Assembly (NCBI GenBank): GCA_026392415.1 | Contig: JAPLCC010000011.1 | Coordinates: 124,001 to 188,000, forward strand | DNA: 64,000 nt | From: Propionibacteriales bacterium | GTDB lineage: Bacteria; Actinomycetota; Actinomycetes; Propionibacteriales; Nocardioidaceae | Reading direction: 5' to 3' | Shown: piece after piece, positions 56,137-64,000 of the stretch | How positions within the stretch are numbered: position 1 is the first letter of the stretch | How the letters are laid out: each line of letters opens with the position of its first letter | Program-made: the position numbers and the translations under genes | Notes under the pieces: model-generated | What the model saw: the letters and a program-made list of their open reading frames with translations, nothing else | Databases searched by the model: none | Told to the model about the DNA's origin: nothing

Positions 56137-58758
56137 GTGAGTCTCACGGACGACGCGCCGACATGGACGTCGGAGCCGCCCTCGGACTGGGGCGACGGCC
56201 CCGTTTCCTATGCCCCGGGCGAGGCGCCCCAGCAGTCGCCCGGTGGTCGCACGCCGCCGCAGGACATGGCGGCCGAGCAGTCCGTGCTCGGTGCGATGCT
56301 GATCTCCAAGGACGCGATCGCCGACGTCGTCGAGGTGCTCCGCGGACCTGACTACTACCGGCCGGCGCACGAGTCGATCCACGAAGCGGTCCTCGACCTC
56401 TACAGCCGCGGCGAGCCCGCCGACATGGTCACGGTGGCCGGCGAGCTCCAGCGTCGTGGCGAGCTGCAGAAGATCGGCGGGGCGCCGTACCTCCACACCC
56501 TGGCCGCCAACGTCCCGATCGCGGCCAACGCCGGGTTCTACGCCGAGATCGTGCGCGAGAAGTCGATCCTGCGTCGCCTGGTCAACGCGGGCACCAAGAT
56601 CGTCCAGATCAGCTACGCCGGCGAGGGCGACGTCGACAGCATCGTCAACGAGGCGCAGGCCGAGGTCTACCAGGTCACCGACCGTCGCAAGGCGGAGGAC
56701 TACGCCCCGCTCGGCGACATCATGGACGGCGTCCTCGACGAGATCGAGGCCATCGAGAACCGCGAGTCGGGCATCTACGGCGTCCCGACCGGCTTCGCCG
56801 ACCTCGACGACCTGACCAACGGTCTGCACGCCGGTCAGATGATCGTCGTCGCGGCTCGACCCGCCATGGGCAAGGCCCTCGCGCTTGATACACCGCTCGC
56901 TACGCCTACCGGTTGGACGACGATGGGCGAGGTGCAGGTTGGTGACCAGTTGTACGACGCCAACGGATTGCCGACGACGGTGGTTGCCGCAACCGAGGTG
57001 ATGATCGATCGGCCCTGCTACGAGCTTGAGTTCTCGGATGGCTCGGTCATCGTCGCGGATGCCGAGCACCAGTGGCTCACCGAGACGCGCGCGTCGCGGC
57101 GATCGATCCCCGCTTCGGCTCAGCCGTCGGTCGTGACGACCGAGCAGATCGCGCAGACCGCCCGGATCAACAAGGGCCAGCGTGCCAACCACTCGGTTCT
57201 CAATGCGCTCCCGATCCAGGCCGAGGGCGGTCCCTTGCCGATCCCGGCCTATGTCCTCGGTGCGTGGCTCGGTGACGGCCACAGCGCGGGTGCCCGGCTG
57301 ACGTCGGAGACCGACGAGATTCCGATGTACATCGAGGGCCTGGGCGTTCGCTGCGTGAGCCGCGGAAACATGCTTTATTCACTGCTGCTCCCCGAATGTG
57401 AGCCGATTGTTCGTGACTGCGATGTCTGCGGCACGACCTTCACCGCGCGCCATCCGAACGTCTACACGTGCGGTCGGACCTGCGGCCCGAAGAACAAGGG
57501 TGCTCACCCCGACCGGATGGACTGCCCCGACTGTGGTCAGCCCGCATCGGGTGAGTCCCAGCAGTGCATCGACTGCTACCGGGACCACGGGTCGTTCACG
57601 GCCCTTCTTCGGACCGTTGGAGTGCTGGGCGACAAGCACATCCCGCTGTCCTACCTCCGGTCGTCGGAAGCCGATCGGCGCGAGCTGCTCGCAGGCCTGC
57701 TCGACACCGATGGCACCGTGGCCCGCCAGACCGGATCGGTTCAGTTCACCACCACGAGCCGACGACTCGCGGAGGACGTGTACGAGCTCATCGTGAGCCT
57801 GGGTTACCGCTGCGGCGTCGCGAAGAAGGCCGTCAAGGGCAGGACGGCCGAGTCGTCGATCGCCTACAAATTGACCTTCGCCACCGTTGACGACGTCTTC
57901 CGGTTGCACCGCAAGGCCACTTTGCACAAGGAACTGCGGCCCCGTACGACTTCGCGGGTCGGGCGCCGCTACGTCACCGCGGTCCGGCCCATCGAGTCGG
58001 TTCCGGTGCGCTGCGTCCAGGTCGACAACGATGACCACCTGTACCTTGCGGGCCGGTCGATGATTCCGACCCACAACTCGACGCTGGCGCTCGACTTCTG
58101 TCGCGCGGCATCGATCCACAACAACCTGACCAGCGCCTTCTTCAGCCTGGAGATGACGCGCGCCGAGATCGTGATGCGTCTGCTCTCGGCCGAGGCGCGT
58201 ATCCCCCTCAACCACATCCGCAACGGCAAGATGGGCACGGAGGAGTGGGACCGCCTGGCCCGCCACGTCGCCAAGGTGTCCGCCGCGCCGATGTTCATCG
58301 ACGACTCCCCGAACATGACGATGACCGAGATCCGTGCCAAGGCGCGGCGGTTGAAGCAGAAGCACGACCTCAAGATCCTGGTCATCGACTACCTCCAGCT
58401 GATGAGCTCGGGCAAGAAGGTCGAGTCCCGCCAGCTCGAGGTCTCGGAGTTCTCCCGCCAGATGAAGCTGCTGGCCAAGGAGCTCGAGGTCCCGATCATC
58501 GCGCTCTCCCAGCTGAACCGTGGTCCCGAGCAACGCGCTGACAAGAAGCCGATGATGAGCGACCTCCGTGAGTCCGGCTCGATCGAGCAGGACGCCGACA
58601 TGGTCATCCTGCTGCACCGTGAGGACGTCTACGAGAAGGAGTCGGCCCGCCCCGGCGAGGCCGACCTGATCGTCGCCAAGCACCGCAACGGCGCGACCCG
58701 CGACATCACCGTGGCCTTCCAGGGTCACTACAGCCGCTTCGTCGACATGGCCCACTGA
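56137..58758 (+). CDS. dnaB: Replicative DNA helicase DnaB with an intein
   Basis: A precursor of 873 residues from GTG 56137, chosen because GGGAG lies eight bases upstream (longer in-frame starts from 56047 exist). Exteins: N-part 1-246 (N-terminal domain, then PTGFADLDDLTNGLHAGQMIV and AARPAMGK, the Walker A) and C-part 648-873 (STLALDFC, then LKILVIDYLQLMSS and EVPIIALSQLNR, the Walker B/helicase motifs). Joined they give 472 residues, the normal DnaB length. The P-loop is broken at its last K-S, so no helicase activity is possible before splicing. Codon use in the insert is more AT-rich than in the flanks. Confidence 0.96.
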   Translation: MSLTDDAPTWTSEPPSDWGDGPVSYAPGEAPQQSPGGRTPPQDMAAEQSVLGAMLISKDAIADVVEVLRGPDYYRPAHESIHEAVLDLYSRGEPADMVTVAGELQRRGELQKIGGAPYLHTLAANVPIAANAGFYAEIVREKSILRRLVNAGTKIVQISYAGEGDVDSIVNEAQAEVYQVTDRRKAEDYAPLGDIMDGVLDEIEAIENRESGIYGVPTGFADLDDLTNGLHAGQMIVVAARPAMGKALALDTPLATPTGWTTMGEVQVGDQLYDANGLPTTVVAATEVMIDRPCYELEFSDGSVIVADAEHQWLTETRASRRSIPASAQPSVVTTEQIAQTARINKGQRANHSVLNALPIQAEGGPLPIPAYVLGAWLGDGHSAGARLTSETDEIPMYIEGLGVRCVSRGNMLYSLLLPECEPIVRDCDVCGTTFTARHPNVYTCGRTCGPKNKGAHPDRMDCPDCGQPASGESQQCIDCYRDHGSFTALLRTVGVLGDKHIPLSYLRSSEADRRELLAGLLDTDGTVARQTGSVQFTTTSRRLAEDVYELIVSLGYRCGVAKKAVKGRTAESSIAYKLTFATVDDVFRLHRKATLHKELRPRTTSRVGRRYVTAVRPIESVPVRCVQVDNDDHLYLAGRSMIPTHNSTLALDFCRAASIHNNLTSAFFSLEMTRAEIVMRLLSAEARIPLNHIRNGKMGTEEWDRLARHVAKVSAAPMFIDDSPNMTMTEIRAKARRLKQKHDLKILVIDYLQLMSSGKKVESRQLEVSEFSRQMKLLAKELEVPIIALSQLNRGPEQRADKKPMMSDLRESGSIEQDADMVILLHREDVYEKESARPGEADLIVAKHRNGATRDITVAFQGHYSRFVDMAH
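56875..58077 (+). other. Class 3 intein with LAGLIDADG endonuclease in the DnaB P-loop
   Basis: A 401-residue intein (precursor residues 247-647). It starts with Ala instead of Cys or Ser (ALALDTPLATPTGWTTMGEV), and has the W-C-T set of class 3 inteins: Trp in ADAEHQWLTE (residue 313), Cys in VRCVQVDN (626) and Thr in IPTHN (645), with C-terminal His-Asn and extein Ser+1. Two LAGLIDADG motifs are at about 372-381 (YVLGAWLGDG) and 517-526 (LLAGLLDTDG). Between them eight cysteines form CX2C-X13-CX3C (428-449) and CX2C-X10-CX2C (463-480), resembling two zinc knuckles. It likely splices itself out and may home. Confidence 0.93.
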
Positions 58759-58855
58759 GGTCTGTCGCTGCACCTGGGATTCCCGACCGATCACTTCCCC
58801 GGAGCTCCGACGTCGTTACATGCGACAGTTCAGACGAGTGAGCGCAGGAGACGAC

Positions 58856-58903
58856 ATGGACACCACCGCACCCAGCCAGACGGGGCCGATCGGCGTCGAC
58901 TAG
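58856..58903 (+). pseudogene. Truncated N-terminus of the sigma factor gene (in-frame TAG)
   Basis: ATG 58856 has GCAGGAG five bases upstream and is in frame with the sigma gene, reading MDTTAPSQTGPIGVD, then TAG at 58901-58903. Immediately after the stop the frame continues A-E-F-M-Q-A-A-R, which fits the start of this family. The stop therefore looks like a nonsense mutation or a regulatory stop rather than random sequence. Confidence 0.7.
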
Positions 58904-58912
58904 GCCGAGTTC

Positions 58913-59878
58913 ATGCAGGCTGCCCGCAACGGTGACGACGGCCGGTTCGCGCTGCTCACCGAGCGCTTCCGCAGGGAGTTGCTCGTCCACTGCTACCGCA
59001 TGCTCGCGTCGTACGACGACGCACAGGACATGACGCAGGAGACGTTCCTGCGGGCCTGGGCCAAGCGTGAGTCCTTCCAGGGCCGGGCATCGCTGCGCAC
59101 CTGGCTCTACCGGATCGCCACCAACGCCTGCCTGGACTTCATCGAGAAGCGGCGCGACCGAACGCCTGTCCCCACCGACCTGCAGGGTGCGGGCGGGACG
59201 GGCACCGAGGTGCTCTACCTGCAGCCGTGGCCGGACAGTGCGCCGCAGGACCCGCACACGCAAGCGGTCGCACGGGAGACCATCGAGCTCGCATTCATCG
59301 TCGCGGTCCAGCACCTGCCGGCGCGACAGCGCGCGGTCCTCATCCTGCGCGACGTGCTCGGCTGGCCGGCCCAACAGACGGCCGACTCCCTCGAGCTCAC
59401 GCTGGCCTCGGCCAACAGTGCCCTCGCTCGCGCCAGGACCACGATGCGCCAGCACCTGCCCGATGGGCGGCTCGACTGGAGCGCCCGGACCGCACCGGGG
59501 CTGAGCGAGCAGGAGCAGACGCTCGTGTCGACGTACGTCGAGCGGCTCGAGGTCCTCGACCTCGAAGGGTTGGCCGAGTTGCTGCGCGACGACGTGCGGT
59601 TCGCGATGCCGCCGCAGCCGGGCGTGTGGGTCGGGCGGGAGGCGGTCTTCCAGACCTGGGTCGACGGACTCAGCGACGCCGACCCGAACGGCTTCCGCTG
59701 CCGGATCACGACGGCCAACGGCCAGCCGACCGTGGCGGCCTACTACCGCCAACCCGGCACGACGACGTACGCAGCCCTCGCGATGGACGTGTTGCGGATC
59801 GAGGGTGGGCTGATCGCCGAGATGCTCACGTTCGAGCCCGGCATGTTCGAGCGCTTCGGGCTGCCCCAGGAACTGTGA
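58913..59878 (+). CDS. Sigma-70 family RNA polymerase sigma factor (SigG-like)
   Basis: A 321-residue frame: region 2 (LTERFRRELLVHCYRMLASYDDAQDMTQETFLRAWAKRESF, in pieces), region 4 (LPARQRAVLILRDVLGWPAQQTADSLELTLASANSALAR) and a C-terminal SnoaL-like domain (LFR-type EVLDLEGLAELLRDDVRF, PGMFERFGLPQEL), the arrangement of mycobacterial SigG. There is no anti-sigma factor nearby; the C-terminal domain may control it. The likely native start (58856) is cut by a TAG at 58901, so translation from here needs reinitiation or readthrough; it might be reduced or silent. Confidence 0.75.
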   Translation: MQAARNGDDGRFALLTERFRRELLVHCYRMLASYDDAQDMTQETFLRAWAKRESFQGRASLRTWLYRIATNACLDFIEKRRDRTPVPTDLQGAGGTGTEVLYLQPWPDSAPQDPHTQAVARETIELAFIVAVQHLPARQRAVLILRDVLGWPAQQTADSLELTLASANSALARARTTMRQHLPDGRLDWSARTAPGLSEQEQTLVSTYVERLEVLDLEGLAELLRDDVRFAMPPQPGVWVGREAVFQTWVDGLSDADPNGFRCRITTANGQPTVAAYYRQPGTTTYAALAMDVLRIEGGLIAEMLTFEPGMFERFGLPQEL

Positions 59879-59914
59879 GGCGTGACTGAGGGTCACCTCA
59901 GTCGGCTCTGCTAC

Positions 59915-60082
59915 GTTCTCGAACGCCAGTCGTACTCAGCAATGAGTCAGGGAACCCGGTGAGAATCCGGGACTGACGCGCAGCGGTGAGGGTGACGGGC
60001 GCGGCACTTTGCCACTGGATCACTGCGATCCGGGAAGGCGCCTCGTCCGGATGATCCCGAGTCCGAAGACCTGCTGGCCGTG
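59915..60082 (+). promoter_or_regulatory. Cobalamin riboswitch
   Basis: Classic B12-element sequence: CAGGGAACCCGGTGAGAATCC-type core (59949 onward; pieces GGGAACCCGGTGAGAATCC and GGGACTGACGCGCAGCGG), GCCACTGG at 60011-60018, GGGAAGGCG and the B12 box GAGTCCGAAGACCTGC at 60059-60074. Outer helix GCCAG (59925-59929) pairs with CTGGC (60074-60078). It precedes the BtuF-like gene and would lower transporter expression when cobalamin is present. Confidence 0.93.
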
Positions 60083-60148
60083 GACAAGACGTCCGCGTGA
60101 TCTGTCCAACAGGCTTCGCGACCGAGCCTCGACATGAGATGAGAACTC

Positions 60149-61144
60149 ATGATGCGTATTTCCCGACCCCTGGCGAGCCTTGCCGCCGTTTCGCTGCTCG
60201 CCACGCTCACCGCCTGTGGAGGTGCTCCGAGCCAGGACAACGCCTCCTCACCGGCGAAGGGCTTCCCCGTGGAGGTGACGACCTGCGGCTTCACCACCAC
60301 CCTCGAGACCAGGCCCACGCGGGCGATCACGATGAACCAGGGCGCGACCGAGGTCGCGCTCGCCCTGGGCGTCGAGGACCAGCTCGCCGGAACGGCGTAC
60401 CTCGACGATGCGATCCCCGAGAAGTGGAAGAAGGCCTACGACTCGGTGCCGGTGCTCTCCGAGGAGTACCCCGACCACGAGACCGTCCTGAGTGCCGAGC
60501 CCGACCTGGTCTACGGCTCCTACATCAGCGCGTACGACGACGAAGCGGCCGGCTCGCAGAAACAGCTGGAAGAGCTGGGCATTGCGTCGATCACCTCGCT
60601 CTTCGGCTGCGGCGACGGTGACGCCGAGCCGGAAGGCGGAACGACCTTCGAGACCGTCTGGCACGAGGTCGATCTGGTGGCCGAGGCCTTCGGCGTACCG
60701 GAGCGGGCCGAGGCGATCCGCAGCGAGCAGGAGCGAGTGCTGGAGGGCCTGGCGGCGCAGAAGGCGGGCGCCGGCTTCGACGTCTTCTGGTACGACTCGG
60801 GTGACAAGACGCCGTATGTCGGCACCGGTGAGGGCGGCCCGCAGCTGATCCTCGACGCCGTCGGCGCCAACAACGTGTTCGCCGACATCCCGCACGGCTG
60901 GACCGATGTGGCGTGGGAGAACGTCATCGCGGCCGACCCCGACGTCATCGTGCTGGCCGACGCATCGTGGTCGACGGCGAAGGAGAAGATCGCCCATCTG
61001 AAGAACGACCCGGTGCTGAGCCAGCTTCGTGCGGTGAAGGCGGAGGCGTTCGTGACGCTGCCGTTCTCGGAGACCACGCCGGGTGTGCGGCTCACGGACG
61101 GCGCGGTCGACGTCGCCGGGCAGCTCGAGAAGTTGCGGGACTGA
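60149..61144 (+). CDS. btuF: Cobalamin ABC transporter substrate-binding lipoprotein (BtuF-like)
   Basis: A 331-residue lipoprotein with signal peptide MRISRPLASLAAVSLLATLTAC (given here in part), lipobox LTAC at about 23, and the helical-backbone binding fold of the FecB/BtuF class (TRAITMNQGATEVALALG, EPDLVYGSYISA, AENVIAADPDVIVLADAS-type segments). Cysteines at CGFTT and FGCGDG may form a disulphide. The riboswitch directly upstream indicates cobalamin or a related corrinoid, otherwise this fold could also bind siderophores. ATG 60149 has no strong ribosome binding site. It overlaps btuC. Confidence 0.85.
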   Translation: MMRISRPLASLAAVSLLATLTACGGAPSQDNASSPAKGFPVEVTTCGFTTTLETRPTRAITMNQGATEVALALGVEDQLAGTAYLDDAIPEKWKKAYDSVPVLSEEYPDHETVLSAEPDLVYGSYISAYDDEAAGSQKQLEELGIASITSLFGCGDGDAEPEGGTTFETVWHEVDLVAEAFGVPERAEAIRSEQERVLEGLAAQKAGAGFDVFWYDSGDKTPYVGTGEGGPQLILDAVGANNVFADIPHGWTDVAWENVIAADPDVIVLADASWSTAKEKIAHLKNDPVLSQLRAVKAEAFVTLPFSETTPGVRLTDGAVDVAGQLEKLRD

Positions 61145-62217
61145 TGTCGCTGGCACTCGCGTCGCGCCGGGCCTTCGGGCTCGGCGCGACGGGTGGCCTG
61201 CGCGCCTTCGGGCTCGGCGCGCTCCTCGTCGGCGTCCTGCTGGTGACGGTGGTGATGGGTGTCGGAATCGGCTCCGTCCCCATCCCGATCTCGACGGTGC
61301 TCGAGGTGATCGCGCAGCGCTGCGGCTTCGGCGGTGAGGCCACGTTGCTCGACGACCAGATCGTCTGGCAGTTGCGGATGCCGCGGGTGCTCGGTGCCGC
61401 GGCCACGGGTGCGGCACTCGCACTCGTCGGTGTGGTGTTGCAGTCGCTGACCCGCAACGACCTCGCCGACCCGTACCTGCTGGGGATCTCCGGCGGTGCA
61501 GCCGTCGGTGCGGTCAGCGTGCTGGTGCTGGGTGTCTCGGTCGGCGGCCTGCTCGCCACCACGATGCTGACGCTCGGCTCGTTCCTCGGTGCACTCGGCG
61601 CCCTGGGGGCGGTGCTGCTGCTGGCGACCGGACGCGCGGGTGATCTCCCGCCCGCGCGAACAGTCCTTGCGGGCGTCGCTGTCGGCCAGGTGTGCGCGGC
61701 GTACACGTCGTTCGTCACGATCATGAGCGGCGACCAGGACGCCGCCCGGCGGGTCCTCGCCTGGACGATGGGCTCGCTGGCCGGCCTGCGCTGGGACTCG
61801 GCGACCCTGCTGGTCGTCGTCGCCGTGGTCGCGTCGATCGCCGTGCTCGCCTTCACCTCCGACCTCGACGCCTTCGCCTTCGGCGAATCGGCGGCCAGCT
61901 CGCTGGGCGTCTCGGTGAACCGGACCCGCTGGATCCTGTTGACGGGTACGGCGCTGGTGACCGCGAGCCTCGTTGCCTACACCGGCGCCATCGGGTTCGT
62001 CGGTCTCGTGGTGCCGCACGTCGTCCGACTGCTCGTCGGGCCGAGCCACCGCCGGTTGCTGCCCTTGAGCGCACTGGCCGGCGCGATCCTGCTGGTCTGG
62101 GCCGACACCGCTGCGCGCTCACTGATCGACGGCCAGGAGATCCCGATCGGCGTCGTGACTGCCGTGCTGGGCGCACCGGTCTTCGCCGTACTCCTGCGAC
62201 GGGAGCGGACCCGATGA
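61144..62217 (+). CDS. btuC: Cobalamin ABC transporter permease (BtuC/FecCD family)
   Basis: A 357-residue FecCD-type permease with about ten helices. The motif MPRVLGAAATGAALALVGVVLQ and NDLADPYLLGISGGAAVGA (coupling region) and FVGLVVPHVVRLLVGPSHR near the C-terminus are typical. It forms the membrane channel with BtuD. The ATG overlaps the btuF stop by one base, so the operon is translationally coupled. Confidence 0.9.
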   Translation: MSLALASRRAFGLGATGGLRAFGLGALLVGVLLVTVVMGVGIGSVPIPISTVLEVIAQRCGFGGEATLLDDQIVWQLRMPRVLGAAATGAALALVGVVLQSLTRNDLADPYLLGISGGAAVGAVSVLVLGVSVGGLLATTMLTLGSFLGALGALGAVLLLATGRAGDLPPARTVLAGVAVGQVCAAYTSFVTIMSGDQDAARRVLAWTMGSLAGLRWDSATLLVVVAVVASIAVLAFTSDLDAFAFGESAASSLGVSVNRTRWILLTGTALVTASLVAYTGAIGFVGLVVPHVVRLLVGPSHRRLLPLSALAGAILLVWADTAARSLIDGQEIPIGVVTAVLGAPVFAVLLRRERTR

Positions 62218-63020
62218 GGGCCGTCGACATCACCTGGGGGGTGCCGGAACGCGTCATCCTCAAGGGAGTCTCCGTGGACTGCCGTCCCGGCACCGTCACC
62301 GGACTGCTCGGCCCGAACGGGTCCGGCAAGACCTCCCTCCTGCACGTCCTGGCGGGACTCCTTCGCGCGCAGTCCGGTCAGGTGTACGTCGGTGAGCGGA
62401 GCCTGCGCGAGTTGAGCTCCCGCGACCGGGCCCGCCAGGTGGCTGTGCTCGAACAGCACGCGGTCACCGGGCTCGACCTGCCGGTACGTCAGGTCATCGA
62501 GCTCGGCCGGATCCCGCACCGCGGCCGTTGGCCGGCCTCGCGAACCGAAGGGCGCGACGCCATCGATCGGGCGGTCCGCCTGGCCGAGGTCGCCGACCTG
62601 CTCGACCGACGGTGGCAGACCCTGTCGGGTGGCGAGCGCCAACGGGTCCAGCTCGCGCGGGCACTGGCGCAGGAGCCGGAGATCCTGATCCTGGACGAGC
62701 CGACCAACCACCTCGACCTGGGCCACCAGATCGACTTCCTCACCACAGTCCGCAGACTGGGCCTGACGGTGATCGCGGCGTTGCACGACCTCGACCTCGC
62801 CGCCGCGTTCTGCGACCAGCTGGTCCTGCTCCAGGACGGCGAGGTGGTCGCCTCGGGCGACGCCGCCGAGGTGCTGACACCGGCCACGATCCATCGGGTC
62901 TACGGCGTGCAGACCTCCGTCGGTCCGCACCCGGAGTCCGGGCGCCTGCACGTCGTCTGGCACCACCGGGTGCCCGTCGGGGAGTTCAGCGAACCGGTGC
63001 GATCGGCAGCTCCACGCTGA
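62214..63020 (+). CDS. btuD: Cobalamin ABC transporter ATP-binding protein (BtuD-like)
   Basis: A 268-residue ATPase with Walker A GLLGPNGSGKTSLLHVLAGL, signature TLSGGERQRVQLARALAQ, Walker B ILILDEPTNHLDLGHQ and switch His in VIAALHDLDLAAAFC. It drives uptake through BtuC. The ATG overlaps the btuC stop (ATGA). The 3' end overlaps the convergent kinase gene by 35 bp. Confidence 0.9.
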   Translation: MRAVDITWGVPERVILKGVSVDCRPGTVTGLLGPNGSGKTSLLHVLAGLLRAQSGQVYVGERSLRELSSRDRARQVAVLEQHAVTGLDLPVRQVIELGRIPHRGRWPASRTEGRDAIDRAVRLAEVADLLDRRWQTLSGGERQRVQLARALAQEPEILILDEPTNHLDLGHQIDFLTTVRRLGLTVIAALHDLDLAAAFCDQLVLLQDGEVVASGDAAEVLTPATIHRVYGVQTSVGPHPESGRLHVVWHHRVPVGEFSEPVRSAAPR

Positions 63021-64000
63021 CCCGGAGCCCGCCTTCGGCGCGTGGCGTGAGGGTGAGCGTGCCGTCGTGGGCGTGGGCGATGCTCCTGACGATGGCGAGG
63101 CCGAGGCCGACGCCGGCGTGATCGGTGCGGACGCGTTCACTGCCGCGCTGGAACGGCTCGACCAGCGTGGGGACCAGTTGCGGAGCGAGCTGGTCGCCGG
63201 TGTTCTCCACGGTGAGTACGACGGCCGCGGGGTGGATGCTGGTCGTCACCCACACGGTCCCGTGGGCCGGCAGGTTGTGGACGATCGCGTTGTGGACGAG
63301 GTTCGTCGTCATCTGCAGCAGGAGCGCATGGGAGCCGACGACGGGAGCGAACTCGCTCGACGTCTCGATGGTGAGCCCGCGTTGCTCGGCGAGCGGGAGC
63401 AGGGTCTCGGCCGACTCCTCCACGAGCAGCGACAGGTCGACGGGTTCGCGGGCGAACGACCGGCGGTCGGCGCGACTGAGCAGCAGCAGCGCCTCGGTGA
63501 GGTCGATCGCCCGGGCGTTGACGAACTGGAGCCGCTCGACGAGCTCGGTGGTGTCGCTCTCCGGATCGTTGCGCGCGACCTCGAGCAGCGTCTGCGTGAT
63601 CGCCAACGGGGTCCGCAGCTCGTGGGAGGCGTTGGCCGCGAACCGCTGCTGCTCAGCCACGTCTGCTTCCAGTCGGGCGAGCATGGCGTCGAAGGCGTCG
63701 GCGAGCTCGCGGAACTCGTCCTTGCGGCCCTCCATCCGGATCCGGTGGGACAGCGAGCCCTCGGCCGCCACGCGGGTGGCGTTCCGGATGCGCGTCAGCG
63801 GCGCGAGCATCCGACCGGCCAGGAGCCACCCCCCGAGGAGTCCGAAGACGAGAAGTGCCGCGAGCGCCTGGGCTGCGCGCGGAACGAAGGCCTTCTGGAG
63901 GTCGGACCGGTTGGGGATGAAGGCCGGTTCGAGACCCCGGTCGGGTACGAGCAGGCCGCCGCTCGTGTTGGTCACTTCAGGCACGTAGCGCAGCAGGAAC
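62986..64000 (-). CDS. Sensor histidine kinase (5' end outside window)
   Basis: The visible 338 residues contain one membrane helix (ALAALLVFGLLGGWLLAGRML), a HAMP domain (PLTRIRNATRVAAEGSLSHRI), the HisKA dimer with the phospho-His in FAANASHELRTPLAITQTLLEVA, and the HATPase with N-box TTNLVHNAIVHNLP and G-box motifs VENTGDQLAP and GVGLGLAIVRSIAHAHDGTL. The frame is open to the window edge, so the sensor part and the first helix are missing. The partner response regulator is probably outside the window. Signal unknown. Confidence 0.92.
   Translation of the reverse strand, partial: FLLRYVPEVTNTSGGLLVPDRGLEPAFIPNRSDLQKAFVPRAAQALAALLVFGLLGGWLLAGRMLAPLTRIRNATRVAAEGSLSHRIRMEGRKDEFRELADAFDAMLARLEADVAEQQRFAANASHELRTPLAITQTLLEVARNDPESDTTELVERLQFVNARAIDLTEALLLLSRADRRSFAREPVDLSLLVEESAETLLPLAEQRGLTIETSSEFAPVVGSHALLLQMTTNLVHNAIVHNLPAHGTVWVTTSIHPAAVVLTVENTGDQLAPQLVPTLVEPFQRGSERVRTDHAGVGLGLAIVRSIAHAHDGTLTLTPRAEGGLRVSVELPIAPVR

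Noticed and set aside
57406..57580. A separate zinc-finger gene inside dnaB
   Set aside because: The cysteine clusters are in frame within the intein and flanked by its LAGLIDADG motifs.
60149..61144. Iron-siderophore binding protein call
   Set aside because: The fold allows it, but the complete cobalamin riboswitch upstream favours a corrinoid.

Overview
The window is the replication-origin neighbourhood of a high-GC actinobacterial chromosome. Gene order (rpmH-dnaA-dnaN-gnd-recF-dciA-gyrB-gyrA on one side; rnpA-yidD-yidC-jag-rsmG-parA-parB on the other), the DLW-39 peptide between tRNA-Ile and tRNA-Ala, ino1 next to a PadR regulator, mycothiol-era redox genes and the dispersed palindromes all fit Nocardioidaceae (Nocardioides-like). 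The genus is an inference from gene order and sequence character only.

Layout. 1-5.8 kb: end of a flavodoxin-fold oxidoreductase, a secreted alpha/beta hydrolase, a membrane PAS-GGDEF-EAL cyclic-di-GMP protein and a DUF305 protein. 5.9-18.8 kb, mostly minus strand: tRNA-Ala, DLW-39, tRNA-Ile, DUF3566, gyrA, gyrB, dciA, recF, gnd, dnaN, dnaA, with two small plus-strand membrane genes inserted. Two gaps flanking dnaA (16770-17214 and 18784-19328) hold DnaA-box-like sites and are the oriC candidates. 19.3-24.9 kb, plus strand: rpmH, rnpA, yidD, yidC, jag, rsmG, parA, parB with three parS sites. 25-38 kb: acyltransferase, aminotransferase, GNAT, trxA-trxB (behind a SigR-type promoter), an anti-sigma candidate, sigM, a pseudokinase, murJ, DUF6049 and the CCA-adding enzyme. 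38-48 kb: SRPBCC protein, phosphodiesterase-like protein, ino1, PadR, a class A penicillin-binding protein, a GT87 mannosyltransferase-like protein, an alanine-racemase-like protein and a FemX-like protein (cell envelope genes). 48-59 kb: endonuclease IV, an FHA-FHA-TM-trypsin protein, rpsF-ssb-rpsR-rplI, a lipoprotein, a MATE transporter and dnaB interrupted by an intein. 58.9-64 kb: a sigma factor with an early stop codon, a cobalamin riboswitch in front of a BtuFCD-type ABC transporter, and a partial sensor kinase.

Most notable: (1) a 15-bp motif, GTTTCYGCAGGTCAG, found four times, always in gaps beside dnaA, dnaN, parB or dnaB; (2) a class 3 (Ala1, W-C-T) homing-endonuclease intein with two zinc-knuckle-like cysteine clusters in the DnaB P-loop; (3) two families of dispersed intergenic palindromes, one with compensatory base changes and one inserted in frame in a coding sequence; (4) an in-frame TAG 15 codons into a sigma-factor gene that otherwise has a strong ribosome binding site; (5) a DnaA-box-like, palindrome-rich gap upstream of dnaB.

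Many monocistronic starts carry a TANNNT element 6-8 bp before the start codon and no Shine-Dalgarno sequence, pointing to leaderless mRNAs.
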